Source: an uncultured Caulobacterales bacterium (GTDB lineage: Bacteria > Pseudomonadota > Alphaproteobacteria > Caulobacterales > Maricaulaceae). Taken from it: a stretch of DNA of 64,000 nt. Numbering within the stretch: the stretch's first letter is position 1; each line of letters begins with the position of its first letter. The position numbers were made by a program, and so were the translations under genes. The stretch is taken from the NCBI GenBank assembly GCA_947503715.1, contig CANNER010000004.1:62001-126000 (forward strand). The letters run 5' to 3'. Positions 37,581-46,205 of this stretch are shown piece by piece. The notes beneath the pieces were generated by a model. The model made no database searches and was not told where the DNA came from. It was given only the letters and a program-made list of their open reading frames with translations.

Positions 37581-38111
37581 TTATCTCAAATTTATGGCCG
37601 TCTCTGATATCCAACGATAGTTGGGAATCTCCATATTTATGGGCGCAGGCCCCTTCCGCACCCGCCCGGATGTGTCAAAATGCGCCCCGTGACAGGGGCA
37701 ATACCAGCCGTCAAAATCCCCCGCTTCACCGACCACAACACAGCCAAAATGCGTACAAATCGGCGTAAAGACGAGAAATCGCGGATCAATTGTTCCATCG
37801 GGCTTTGGCCGCAATCGCGACAGATCTGTTTCTTTATGCCTTAGTGCAACCTGATCATCAGAAAGTGCCGTCGCAATTTCGAGGGCTGTGCGGTATCGAA
37901 TGGCCACCGGTCTTCCCAAAAAGGTGACAGTCAATTGCTGCCCTTCTTCCAATTTAGACAGATCGACATCTAAACCTATGACGCCCAAATTGTCTGCTGC
38001 GGGTGACATCTGATGAATCAGCGGACGCGCTGCCACGGCTGCCCCCCCTGCGATCACGGCGCCCGTAGCCACAAAGATAAAGTCGCGGCGGCTTTTTTCA
38101 TTTTCAGCCAT
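37581..38111 (-). CDS. second Rieske Fe-S protein, variant cluster loop
   Basis: 176 residues, clearly a paralogue of the neighbouring petA along its whole length (SRRDFIFVATGAV anchor, CTHFGCVV, WYCPCHGAHFDTSGRVRKGPAP). The cluster ligands (two Cys, two His) and the disulfide cysteines are all present. The conserved Ser and Tyr of the loop are replaced by Ala and Phe (GAHFD instead of GSHYD). Mutations at these positions in bc1 complexes are known to lower the midpoint potential. ATG 38111 is chosen because MAENEKSRRDF aligns with petA. It could form an alternative bc1 complex or serve another membrane electron path; that is inference. Confidence 0.92.
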   Translation of the reverse strand: MAENEKSRRDFIFVATGAVIAGGAAVAARPLIHQMSPAADNLGVIGLDVDLSKLEEGQQLTVTFLGRPVAIRYRTALEIATALSDDQVALRHKETDLSRLRPKPDGTIDPRFLVFTPICTHFGCVVVGEAGDFDGWYCPCHGAHFDTSGRVRKGPAPINMEIPNYRWISETAINLR

Positions 38112-38188
38112 ACGGAACTCTAACATCAGAAGCCCGTGCCGCAATGTCTTTACTTTGCAACCCTTCGTCACAGGGCTAAAGCCTCGCC

Positions 38189-38635
38189 ATGAATATCATT
38201 CTCTACCAACCTGAAATCGCGGGAAATGTTGGCGCGGTGATGCGGTCCTGTGCCTGTTTCGGTGCGGGGCTGACATTGATCGGACCTTGTGGCTTTCCGC
38301 TGGGCGATAAACGCATGCGGCGGGCGGCGATGGATTACGCTGTTCCGGGCGGTTTGCAGGTCGCGGGGAGCTGGGACGAGGTTGTTGCGGCGAAAACCGG
38401 ACGACTCGTCCTGTTGACGACCAAAGGCGCGACGCCCCTGCCCGACTTTGAATTTAGTGCAGATGACACGCTGGTTTTCGGCGCGGAAGGGTCCGGTGTG
38501 CCGGAGGCTGTTCACGAGAGTGTAGATGCGCGAGTCGTGATTCCCATGGTCGCGAATGCGCGGTCGCTCAATCTGTCCAACTCTGTGGCCGTGACGTTGT
38601 TCGAAGCCTTGCGGCAGACGGCCAGCCTGCCATAA
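38189..38635 (+). CDS. trmL: tRNA (cytidine(34)-2'-O)-methyltransferase
   Basis: 148 residues, a minimal SPOUT methyltransferase. It methylates the wobble ribose of certain leucine tRNAs. Motifs: YQPEIAGNVGAVMRSCACFG, LVFGAEGSGVP and the trefoil-knot SAM site VIPMVANARSLNLSNSVAVTLFE. Divergent from the variant Rieske gene with 77 bases between start codons. Confidence 0.94.
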   Translation: MNIILYQPEIAGNVGAVMRSCACFGAGLTLIGPCGFPLGDKRMRRAAMDYAVPGGLQVAGSWDEVVAAKTGRLVLLTTKGATPLPDFEFSADDTLVFGAEGSGVPEAVHESVDARVVIPMVANARSLNLSNSVAVTLFEALRQTASLP

Positions 38636-38642
38636 CGCTTTT

Positions 38643-39782
38643 ATGAAAAAACTTGCCCTCCTTCTGACCGCCGCCCTGCTCTCAGGATGTGGCGACCCTC
38701 AATCCGATGTGACCCTGCCCGGTCCGGAGGCCTATCCGTCCCAGATTTCACCGGAACTCGCGGATCGCTTCTCCCGTCTCGCGCTGGACTGCGTGCAGAA
38801 GGAATTTCCGAACAAGATTTCCCGTACAACGGATACGGCAGAAGAGATTGGCGCACCGCAGGAACTCTTCCCCGTCTTTTACGGCTGTTTCGATTGGCAC
38901 AGCGCCGTGCATGGCCATTGGCTGCTCGTGCGGTTGCTGCGCGAAGGCCCGCAGGACGCCCCTTGGCGCGAGGAAGCCGTCGCGAAGTTAAATATAAATT
39001 TCACGGCGGAGAATGTCGCAGGCGAACTCGCCAATTTCCGCCGTCCTGCGCGGGGGTCTTGGGAACGGCCTTATGGCTGGGCGTGGGTCTTGCAATTAAC
39101 GGCGGAGCTGCGGGAATTGGCCCAGGAAACAAATGACCCGCAGGCAAAAGCCTGGCTGGACATCCTCGAACCCCTGGAATCCGATATCGTCGCTGCGACG
39201 AAAGACTGGATCCCGAAACTCGCTTATCCCATCCGTCTTGGCACCCATAATCAGACGTCATTCGCCTTCACGCTTATGCTCGATTGGGCTGAGGTCGCGG
39301 GCGACGCGGAATTCGCGACATTAATCAGAATGAGGGCCGGGGATTTTCACGCAAATGATGTGGATTGCCCCCTCGCCTATGAGCCGTCCGGCGAGGACTT
39401 TCTCTCACCCTGCCTGATGACAGCGGACTTGATGCGCCGCGTCACCGGCAACGCCGAAACATTTGCGTATTGGCTGACGCGATATCTTCCTGAAATCCCG
39501 ACGGACGGCTCCGCCGACTGGCTCGCCCCCGCCATTGTAAAAGATGCGAGTGACGGCAAACTCGTCCATCTCGACGGTGTCAACTCCTCTCGTGCGTGGA
39601 ACCTCTATAATATCGCACGCGCCCTGCCCGAAGGGGACGCCCGTCGCGCCAGCCTTGTCGCCGCCGCCGACATCCACCGCGATGCAGGCGTTGCTGCCGT
39701 GAGTGACGAACATTATTCCGGCAGTCACTGGCTGGCCAGTTTCGCGACCTACCTCATGACGGATCGGGGATGGAATGACTGA
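38643..39782 (+). CDS. DUF2891 lipoprotein
   Basis: 379 residues. The lipoprotein signal ends at lipobox LSGC. The mature protein matches DUF2891 as I know it (FPVFYGCFDWHSAVHGHWLLVRLLR, RPARGSWERPYGWAWVLQLTAEL, LGTHNQTSFAFTLMLDWAE, GSHWLASFATYLMT). The fold is probably an alpha/alpha toroid and conserved His/Trp/Glu residues hint at an enzyme, but no activity is known to me. It starts eight bases after trmL and overlaps the next gene by eight bases. Confidence 0.85.
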   Translation: MKKLALLLTAALLSGCGDPQSDVTLPGPEAYPSQISPELADRFSRLALDCVQKEFPNKISRTTDTAEEIGAPQELFPVFYGCFDWHSAVHGHWLLVRLLREGPQDAPWREEAVAKLNINFTAENVAGELANFRRPARGSWERPYGWAWVLQLTAELRELAQETNDPQAKAWLDILEPLESDIVAATKDWIPKLAYPIRLGTHNQTSFAFTLMLDWAEVAGDAEFATLIRMRAGDFHANDVDCPLAYEPSGEDFLSPCLMTADLMRRVTGNAETFAYWLTRYLPEIPTDGSADWLAPAIVKDASDGKLVHLDGVNSSRAWNLYNIARALPEGDARRASLVAAADIHRDAGVAAVSDEHYSGSHWLASFATYLMTDRGWND

Positions 39783-40395
39783 GGTTGAGCCCGACAAAGC
39801 CGAGCGGCAACGCGAGATACTCGCGCGGCAGAAAGCATTACGGCCTTCCATCATCGTCGACATCTCTTTCGGCATCCTCTTCTTTTTCGTCGCGCGGCAA
39901 TTTGGCCTGGTCACGGCGGCGTTGACGGGGGCGGCCGCGACAGCCGTCTTGTTCATGGTCCAGCCCTTTGTGAAATGGGACCTGCTAGGCGGGTTCGCCG
40001 TATTCGGCGCGGCCATGTCGCTGATCAGCGCGGGCTTGGCGCTGGGATTTCAGACCGACCTCGCCGTGAAACTCAAAGGCACGTGGATGGCGATTATCGG
40101 CGCGGGGTTCTCGCTGTTTGACGCCCTCGTCCTGAATGGCGGCTATCTTGGTAAGCGCATGGCCATGTATATGGAAGGGCTCGGACGGTTGAACCCGCGT
40201 CGGGCCTCTTTTGCGCTGGCGGGGGCGACCCTGCTCCTCATGGGGATTGATACGCCGTTGGCTTTTATTCTGACGACGGATCAGTGGATTTGGTATAATT
40301 CCGTCTTCGATATGTTTATCGCCATTCCCATTATATTGGGGGCGATGTATCTGGCCCGCGAACGCCCCACAGACAAAATGACCGAGCCAGAATGA
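39775..40395 (+). CDS. inner-membrane IspZ/YciB (septation protein A) family
   Basis: 206 residues with about five hydrophobic segments: [73 protein letters not shown] and [17 protein letters not shown]. The order resembles the IspZ/YciB family involved in septum or envelope integrity. The match is by pattern and is not certain. It overlaps the DUF2891 gene and hemF (ATGA). Confidence 0.7.
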   Translation: MTEVEPDKAERQREILARQKALRPSIIVDISFGILFFFVARQFGLVTAALTGAAATAVLFMVQPFVKWDLLGGFAVFGAAMSLISAGLALGFQTDLAVKLKGTWMAIIGAGFSLFDALVLNGGYLGKRMAMYMEGLGRLNPRRASFALAGATLLLMGIDTPLAFILTTDQWIWYNSVFDMFIAIPIILGAMYLARERPTDKMTEPE

Positions 40396-41264
40396 CCGAC
40401 CCTTTCGCAGATAAAAAATTGGCCGCCGCCGCATGGTTCAAAACCTTGCGCGATACGATCTGCGCCGAGTTCGAAGCGTTGGAACGCGAGGCCCCGTCTG
40501 ACCTCTATCCCGGTGAGCCCGGAAAATTCGTTTTGGAAGATTGGCAGCGCAAAGTGGAGAATGGCGGCGGCGGCACAGGCGGCATGTTGCGCGGTCGCCT
40601 GTTCGAGAAATGCGGCGTTCATATTAGTGTCGTCCAAGGCGAGTTCACACCCGAAATGGCGGCCCGCACACCGGGGGCGGCGGATGATCCGCGTTTTTGG
40701 GCAGCGGGCATCTCTCTTATCGCGCATATGCGAAATCCGCGTGTTCCCGCCGTTCACATGAATACGCGCTATATCGTGACGACGCAGGATTGGTTTGGCG
40801 GCGGCGGCGACCTGACCCCGACCCAAGCCGTGGACCGCAATCAGAATGCCCCCGATGCGAAAGCTTTTCACGCGGGCATGAAAGCGGCTTGCGACGGGCA
40901 TGCTGTCGCGGATTACGCGCGGTATAAAGATTGGTGCGACGAATATTTCCACCTGCACCACCGCGATGAACCGCGCGGCACGGGCGGTATTTTCTATGAC
41001 CGATTGAACAGTGGAAATTGGGACGCGGATTTCGCATTTACCCAAGATGTCGGACGGCATTTCCTCTCTACCTATGCCGAGATCGTACGCGGGCGCATGC
41101 GGGAGCCGTGGACGGAAGACGAGCGCGAAGAGCAACTGATCACGCGCGGACGCTATGTGGAGTTTAATCTCCTCTGGGATCGCGGCACAACATTTGGCTT
41201 AAAGACCGGCGGGAATGTGAAAACGATTTTGAGTAGTATGCCGCCTGTGGTGAAGTGGCCTTAG
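40392..41264 (+). CDS. hemF: oxygen-dependent coproporphyrinogen III oxidase
   Basis: 290 residues. It oxidatively decarboxylates coproporphyrinogen III to protoporphyrinogen IX for haem synthesis, using O2. Signatures: [74 protein letters not shown] and [23 protein letters not shown]. Its presence implies aerobic haem synthesis, consistent with the bc1 operon nearby. Last gene of the trmL-hemF group. Confidence 0.97.
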   Translation: MTDPFADKKLAAAAWFKTLRDTICAEFEALEREAPSDLYPGEPGKFVLEDWQRKVENGGGGTGGMLRGRLFEKCGVHISVVQGEFTPEMAARTPGAADDPRFWAAGISLIAHMRNPRVPAVHMNTRYIVTTQDWFGGGGDLTPTQAVDRNQNAPDAKAFHAGMKAACDGHAVADYARYKDWCDEYFHLHHRDEPRGTGGIFYDRLNSGNWDADFAFTQDVGRHFLSTYAEIVRGRMREPWTEDEREEQLITRGRYVEFNLLWDRGTTFGLKTGGNVKTILSSMPPVVKWP

Positions 41265-41292
41265 AGAGTAGTGAAATCGCGGCGATGAAAAC

Positions 41293-41352
41293 TTAATCCT
41301 CTTATGTGGGGAGATTAATCCGCATATAAGCCGATATTAATCCTCGCTTTCG
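41293..41352. repeat. three TTAATCC boxes with 22-bp period downstream of hemF
   Basis: TTAATCC occurs at 41293-41299, 41315-41321 and 41337-41343, exactly 22 bases apart. The interval between the first two boxes also carries a loose inverted repeat (CTTATGTGGG and CCGCATATAAG). The last box begins a 16-base string (41337-41352) that recurs inverted at 55379-55394. It could be a phased binding site or part of a repeat element. Confidence 0.5.
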
Positions 41353-41366
41353 AAACTTCACTTCAC

Positions 41367-41468
41367 TGTCACCCCGCACTTGATGCGGGGCCTAACGATT
41401 ACAGAACGTTAGCTTGGGTTTTTATGCGATAGGTCCCGCATCTCCACTGCGTTGCGTGCGGGATGACA
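41367..41468 (+). repeat. interspersed repeat element, copy A, terminal inverted repeats
   Basis: 102 bp bounded by TGTCACCCCGCA and TGCGGGATGACA, 12-base imperfect terminal inverted repeats. Inside are two hairpins of the CCCGCA...TGCGGG type and a central CTAACG...CGTTAG pair. An inverted, slightly longer copy lies at 55231-55346. No coding capacity, so it resembles a MITE or REP/BIME-like unit. Confidence 0.8.
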
Positions 41469-41594
41469 ATTGTTAGTTCCCGCAAACTTCAGCGGCCAAC
41501 CCACGTTTATAAAAAACATAATCCTCACTTATAGGACCCGTGTCATATTCAAGATGTTCTTTCGGACATGGGACAGGCAAGTGATCGTTGACCG

Positions 41595-41970
41595 GTGCAA
41601 TTTGCTGTAAGCAAAATGCACGGGTGCTGAAGGACGGTGTGCTTAGAAGCATCTGGTAACGTAGATGTGGAGGAACCCAGCCGCGAGCGCCTGACGGATT
41701 GAAACATTCGCAGTCAAGTAAGGCCGCCGTTGGAGAAACACCGCCGCGTTGGTTCGTGCAATTGGCGTCAGTCAAATGCGCAGGGTGCAAGAAGTTGGCC
41801 GTCTTACAATCGGGCAATTTCGAGATTTGGATGATGTAACGGTATCGCCGACTAAGTTGATTTTTCTATTAGAAAATTCAACGACCCGAACCTCACGCGC
41901 TTGGCCCTTGCGTAAAAACTTTTTCTTTTGGTTTCCCCATCTCGTGCATTTTTCTTTCAGAAAATTGCAC
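41595..41970. repeat. array of four similar hairpins with a shared stem mismatch
   Basis: Stems at 41595-41605/41611-41621, 41756-41766/41771-41781, 41856-41867/41871-41882 and 41944-41955/41959-41970. Arms are 11-12 bases and start GTGCA (three) or GTTGA (one); loops are three to five bases. In every stem the sixth pair is mismatched (A.A twice, T.T twice). Stem 2 also has two wobble pairs. Spacing is uneven (161, 100 and 88 bases). The region 41265-42080 has no convincing gene; a 114-codon minus-strand frame at 41473-41817 runs through two hairpins and is not supported. Confidence 0.7.
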
Positions 41971-42039
41971 TAGGGGCCACCACGCGGACGTCCCGCTTAT
42001 TATGGACAATCGCCTTCCCCGCCGTTCCCGATGATGGGC

Positions 42040-42059
42040 GGCAAGCGTCTCCGCTTGCC
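42040..42059. repeat. short hairpin downstream of the methyltransferase gene
   Basis: GGCAAGCG (42040-42047), loop TCTC, CGCTTGCC (42052-42059): a perfect eight-base stem 21 bases beyond the stop of the minus-strand lipoprotein methyltransferase. No clear T-run follows on either strand, so a terminator function is uncertain. Confidence 0.4.
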
Positions 42060-42080
42060 AGATTGATTATGGTCTTCTTT

Positions 42081-42941
42081 TTAAATCTTACGAAATTTCA
42101 GCGTCATGCGGTCGCTTTCTCCGATCGCCATCCGTTTGGCTTTCAGCGCTTCGTCATCACCGACACCGTTCAGAGACGGAGGCAAACGCCAGACGACATC
42201 ATCCGCGCCCGGCTTATCCAGCGGATTAGCGTTAATTTCAGAGGCTTCGACAAGTTCGAAACCACCCGCTTCAAACTTCGCAATCACAGCGCTCTGCTTC
42301 AGATACCCTTTGCTGCCATCCGCCCAGGCATCCGGCGCGGTTTCCGGCGCGCGATGTTGCACGACGCCGACGACGCCGCCGGGTTTGAGCATATCATGGG
42401 CCAACTCAACCGCTTGGGTCATGTAACCGCCATCGTCTTCGAACCGATTGAAATTGTGCAGCGCGCGGATGAACAGAACCGCGTCCATGTCGCCATCCGG
42501 TGCGCCGACGCCGTCAAAGGTCAGGGCGGAAACGGGCGCGCCGCCCTCGACCCAGTCATTGGCTTTCGCGGACCATTCCTCGGCCCAACCTTCCTTGGAT
42601 TCGATAAATTCAGGAGTCGCGAAGCTGAACTCACCCCACATGTCGGGAGAATAATCGATCCCGACCAATTCGCCTTCCGGCCCAAGATAGGGAATCAAAA
42701 TTTTGGAATACCAGCCGCCACCGGGCAAAGCTTCGGCGACTTTCATGCCCGGCGCGACACCAAAAAACGCCAGTGTTTCATCCGGATTACGGGCGTCATA
42801 GCGGGCTTGCGCGTCTTCAGGTTGGGCCTCGAGAACCGTTGCGAGGGCGGTTGCATCGACAGCGGGCGGTTTGGAATAAGGACCACCGACACAGGCGGTG
42901 AGCAGGATTGCAGTCGCAGAGAGGGCGAGAAGTTTGCGCAT
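42081..42941 (-). CDS. lipoprotein class I SAM methyltransferase-like protein
   Basis: 286 residues. It starts with a lipoprotein signal (LLALSATAILLTAC). The mature part is a class I methyltransferase-like fold: MKVAEALPGGGWYSKILIPYLGPEGELVGIDYSP corresponds to motif I and the acidic strand end, MDAVLFIRALHNF to motif II, and MLKPGGVVGVVQHRAPE to motif III. A SAM-dependent enzyme outside the cytoplasm is unusual because SAM is not expected there. Similar predicted exported methyltransferases (COG4798-like) exist in proteobacteria. The glycine-rich loop is GGGWYS rather than the usual GxGxG, so SAM binding may be altered. Confidence 0.83.
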   Translation of the reverse strand: MRKLLALSATAILLTACVGGPYSKPPAVDATALATVLEAQPEDAQARYDARNPDETLAFFGVAPGMKVAEALPGGGWYSKILIPYLGPEGELVGIDYSPDMWGEFSFATPEFIESKEGWAEEWSAKANDWVEGGAPVSALTFDGVGAPDGDMDAVLFIRALHNFNRFEDDGGYMTQAVELAHDMLKPGGVVGVVQHRAPETAPDAWADGSKGYLKQSAVIAKFEAGGFELVEASEINANPLDKPGADDVVWRLPPSLNGVGDDEALKAKRMAIGESDRMTLKFRKI

Positions 42942-43080
42942 TTGGGGGAGTCTCCTTTTAAATTATCGTTTTCCGATAACAGAAAAGGAAAGACCTGTCC
43001 AAGTAGGGCGAAAGATGAGTTATCACCATTTCGTTATCGCATCAAAACTTTAGGCAGGAACCTAAAGCTAGAGGCTCACA

Positions 43081-43533
43081 TTATTCGACGAAATTACCCG
43101 CGGTTGCGAGGTTTGCAGACTTCTGGTTAGCCACCATCGTATCGAAGCCGATTGTCTCACAGGTCGATTTCATAATTGTCCGTACTTCTGCAGCGGAAGT
43201 TGCTTGACCGGACATGAGGACTTTCATTGCAACATCGCCCGCGGCCTGTCCCGCAATTTCAGCATCCTGACCAGGAAGTTTCATCATAACCCCAAGATCA
43301 TTTCCATCCAAGCCGGACAAAAGGCCCGTTGTCATGTCCATCATAAGGTCAGGGTCTTTACCGCTCATCATATTGACAAGGTCTTGCATTGTAAGTGGCA
43401 GCATAAACTCCACCATGGATCCACCCAGTTTGCTGTAAAGCTGACATCTCACGTCAGATTCAACTTCTGAGGCTGAGACTTGAAATGAGATGGCCAGAAG
43501 GAGAGCCGGCGCTAATATACGGAAAATTTTCAT
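43081..43533 (-). CDS. small exported protein of unknown function
   Basis: 150 residues. A signal peptide (cleavage near QVSAS) is followed by a predominantly helical mature part rich in Met, Gly and Asp (LPLTMQDLVNMMSGKDPDLMMDM, LSGLDGNDLGVMMKLPGQDAE). One cysteine (VRCQLY) near the mature N-terminus and one (STCETIG) near the end could form a disulfide. I do not recognise a family. It starts 18 bases after the NDUFA9-like gene stop, so the two may share a transcript. Confidence 0.75.
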   Translation of the reverse strand: MKIFRILAPALLLAISFQVSASEVESDVRCQLYSKLGGSMVEFMLPLTMQDLVNMMSGKDPDLMMDMTTGLLSGLDGNDLGVMMKLPGQDAEIAGQAAGDVAMKVLMSGQATSAAEVRTIMKSTCETIGFDTMVANQKSANLATAGNFVE

Positions 43534-43551
43534 GACAGATTACCCTTTGGA

Positions 43552-44529
43552 TTAATCCTCAATCGCCTCACGCTTTTCGTAAAACTCACCATATTTGCGG
43601 TATTTCGCGAGATATGTCGGGACAATCGCTTCCACCGTTTTCGGTTGAATATCAAAAGCCTCAAACCCGACAGCGTCTTCGGCGACGACATTATCGACTT
43701 TCAAATTTTTGACCTGATCACGCGTGAGGAAAGGTTCCACAAATGGCAGAGCGCCGGAGAGCTCGCCGCAAAATCCCATCATATTCGCCGCAAACCACGG
43801 CATGGGCAGAAGAAGGCGTTTTTTGTCAATCGTGTCGAGCATGAAACGCAAAAGCTCTTTGAATGTATAGGTCTTTGGACCGCCCAATTCATAGGTCATG
43901 CCCGTTGTTCCCCGCGTCACAGATTCCGCAACGGCTTTGGCGACATCCTCGACAAAGACGGGTTGGAATTTTGTCTGACCGCCACCAATCAGAGGCAGTG
44001 CAGGTGCAAAAGCAGACATTTTCGCGAAACGGTTAAAAAACTCATCCTCTGTGCCAAAGACGATAGAGGGACGCAGAATATCCGCCGTCGGGATCAGGGC
44101 CCGCAAGTTCGCTTCGCCTTCGCCTTTCGTGCGGGCATAATCGCTCTCGCTGTTCACATCTGCTCCGATGGCGGAAACATGGGCAACATTGGTGATATTC
44201 GCAGCGGTACAGGCCGCTCCGATTGTGTCGGGGGCGGTGGCGTGAAGCGCTTCAAAGCTCTGACGCCCGGCCTCGAACAACACGCCAACAAGATTGATGA
44301 CCGCATCCGCGCCCTCGACTGCACGGGCAACGGAGGTCGGAAAGCGCAGGTTCGCCTGCATCAGTTGGACCTGGCCGACATCGCCGATAACTTTCAGCTC
44401 ATGTGCGGTATGCGGATTGCGCACGGCCGCCCGCACGCGCCAGCCATTGGCGACAAGCGCGCGGATGACGTAGCGACCGAGAAAACCTGAACCGCCAAAG
44501 ACGGTGACGAGATTGGATGTGGGAGTCAT
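43552..44529 (-). CDS. NAD(P)-binding NDUFA9/atypical SDR family protein
   Basis: 325 residues. It opens TVFGGSGFLGRYVIRALVANGWRVRAAVR, an atypical SDR cofactor loop with basic residues favouring NADP. ADAVINLVGVLFEAGRQSFEALHATAP and AHVSAIGADVNSESDYARTKGEGE follow, with YARTK keeping Tyr and Lys. This is the family related to the mitochondrial complex I subunit NDUFA9, present in many alphaproteobacteria as a complex I accessory or quinone-pathway protein. Exact role here is not shown. Confidence 0.88.
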   Translation of the reverse strand: MTPTSNLVTVFGGSGFLGRYVIRALVANGWRVRAAVRNPHTAHELKVIGDVGQVQLMQANLRFPTSVARAVEGADAVINLVGVLFEAGRQSFEALHATAPDTIGAACTAANITNVAHVSAIGADVNSESDYARTKGEGEANLRALIPTADILRPSIVFGTEDEFFNRFAKMSAFAPALPLIGGGQTKFQPVFVEDVAKAVAESVTRGTTGMTYELGGPKTYTFKELLRFMLDTIDKKRLLLPMPWFAANMMGFCGELSGALPFVEPFLTRDQVKNLKVDNVVAEDAVGFEAFDIQPKTVEAIVPTYLAKYRKYGEFYEKREAIED

Positions 44530-44603
44530 GATGACGAGACCCTGGCTAAATGAGTGTATTGCGCGCGGATTAGGCCCGCGGGCGCGATGTGTCTACAGGC
44601 AAA

Positions 44604-46151
44604 TTAACCTGTACAGGTCTCAGCGTACTCCCCGTCAAAGTAAGAAAGCCGGGCTTCGAGATCGCTCTTATAGGCGGATTTTTCCGATTTGGCCTGTGCA
44701 TTCGCAGCTTTCAAATAATCGCAACCGCGATCGGTCTTCCCGTCACGCAAATGAATATTGGCCAGGTGCAACATCGCGTGTGGATTCTTACCCTGGAAAA
44801 TTGAGCCTTCATAATACTGCACAGCTTTGCGCGCATCTTCCGTCAAGGTCTCATTGGAGCGTCCGTAAATTCGGACGAGAGAACGCACAGTCCGGTCATC
44901 TTTCGCGTTCATTTTCAAGACCGACCCGTAATGTTGCAACGCTGTTTTCAAGTCCGCATTGCTCTCATAATGGTGAAGGTCGGTTTCCTTCATATCTTCA
45001 AACCGCGCCATCTGGCTCTGTCCCAAATAGGCATCTCCCAAAAGGCGTAAAATTTCGATCTTATTTGGCGTTGACGCGTTCAAGCGCTCAGCCGCCGCGA
45101 CAGCCGCATCAAATTCGTCTTCCAGAACAGACATTGCCGCACTCGCCATCAAAATACGTTCCGAATCACCGAGCCCCTCACGCGCGGCTTCTAAGCGTTT
45201 GCGGTAATCCTTCTTATTGTCCTCGGATAAAATATTACCCTGACCCGTCAGCATTTCCAGATCGAGTTCAGCCTCACTCAATGCGCTGGTCTTCATATCC
45301 ACGGCCAAAAATTCGGCTTCGGCTTTGAACTGGACAACGGGAAAAGCATTTGCACCAAAATATTTCTTGGCCCGATTATGGAAGTCTTTGACGGAAATAC
45401 CAAACGCGCCTTCAAACGCATCCAACGGTTCAGCATTGCGTTTCAGTCGTGCGAGATAATCCGGCAGAGCGGCGCCAAATTCCGGATTATTCTGCATATA
45501 ATGCACATAAAGCCAGCTCTGCGCATAGAAAGAATCGACCAGTTGACTCCGACCCTCGCCCTTCTTGGCCCACGGATAAAGCCTGACACTGCGCAGCACA
45601 TCTTCGGGTGACATCCAGCGCTGCCGCTCCAGAGCTCCGCCATGACCAATGGTTGGCGCGCCGATGGAAATGACATCCTCTTCAATTTTAAAGGTGGAGA
45701 GATAATTGGCGAAGCCTTCATCATACCAACGGGGGAAATCATCTGCGACGATTTTATGTAAAACATGATGCGAAAACTCATGCTTGGCGACCTGCTCCTC
45801 AAACGTGTCATCCCGATAAGATTTTTTTATAGAGGTGAAAAAAATCGGACCGTCAGTGCCCGTCGTGTAAAGGCCTGCCGTGCCCTTATTCCCGAAATAT
45901 TTTGCGAGAGGGCGGGAGGAATCAAAACTGTAAATCGTGAGCTTCGTCTCGGACGGCTGTGGCTTTTTTTTCACTAAGGCAAAGATTGTCCGGCGATAGA
46001 TTTCCAATTCCCGGACAATGTCGCGCGCCGCACCTTCGTCAACATCGCCATAAAGCACAATGTTTTCAGATTCGATTTTGAGCGGTTTGGCCCAAGCCAA
46101 CTGAGCCGTAAAAGCCAAAAGTATCAGACCCGTAAAGATAAACCGCAGCAT
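44604..46151 (-). CDS. exported gluzincin-type metallopeptidase-like protein with TPR region
   Basis: 515 residues. A signal peptide (LILLAFTAQLAWA) precedes a domain with the zinc motif HEFSHHVLH (HExxH) and, downstream, FPRWYDEGFANYLS, whose Glu matches the third ligand of gluzincins. The C-terminal half (from about residue 320) is helical with repeat-like units ending in YEGSIFQGKNPHAMLHLANIHLRDGK, typical of TPR. ATG 46151 follows a strong AAGGGAG site and is preferred over the in-frame start at 46190. Substrate unknown; likely a periplasmic peptidase with a binding scaffold. Confidence 0.85.
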   Translation of the reverse strand: MLRFIFTGLILLAFTAQLAWAKPLKIESENIVLYGDVDEGAARDIVRELEIYRRTIFALVKKKPQPSETKLTIYSFDSSRPLAKYFGNKGTAGLYTTGTDGPIFFTSIKKSYRDDTFEEQVAKHEFSHHVLHKIVADDFPRWYDEGFANYLSTFKIEEDVISIGAPTIGHGGALERQRWMSPEDVLRSVRLYPWAKKGEGRSQLVDSFYAQSWLYVHYMQNNPEFGAALPDYLARLKRNAEPLDAFEGAFGISVKDFHNRAKKYFGANAFPVVQFKAEAEFLAVDMKTSALSEAELDLEMLTGQGNILSEDNKKDYRKRLEAAREGLGDSERILMASAAMSVLEDEFDAAVAAAERLNASTPNKIEILRLLGDAYLGQSQMARFEDMKETDLHHYESNADLKTALQHYGSVLKMNAKDDRTVRSLVRIYGRSNETLTEDARKAVQYYEGSIFQGKNPHAMLHLANIHLRDGKTDRGCDYLKAANAQAKSEKSAYKSDLEARLSYFDGEYAETCTG

Positions 46152-46205
46152 TAATTCTCCCTTAGACAGGTCATGCGGGAGATAGGGCATTCAGGTCAAT
46201 ATCCG

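Noticed and set aside
41391-41397. Integron attC-like GCCTAAC box in repeat copy A
   Set aside because: The partner boxes and spacing of an attC site are absent, there is no integrase, and the seven bases are explained by the repeat element.
41473-41817. 114-codon minus-strand frame rich in cysteine
   Set aside because: It runs through two of the four hairpins, has no ribosome site or recognisable domain, and its amino acids simply reflect the hairpin arms.
41928-43130. 400-codon plus-strand frame
   Set aside because: It lies antisense to the lipoprotein methyltransferase and has arginine-rich, low-complexity shadow composition; the minus-strand gene has a signal peptide and clear motifs.
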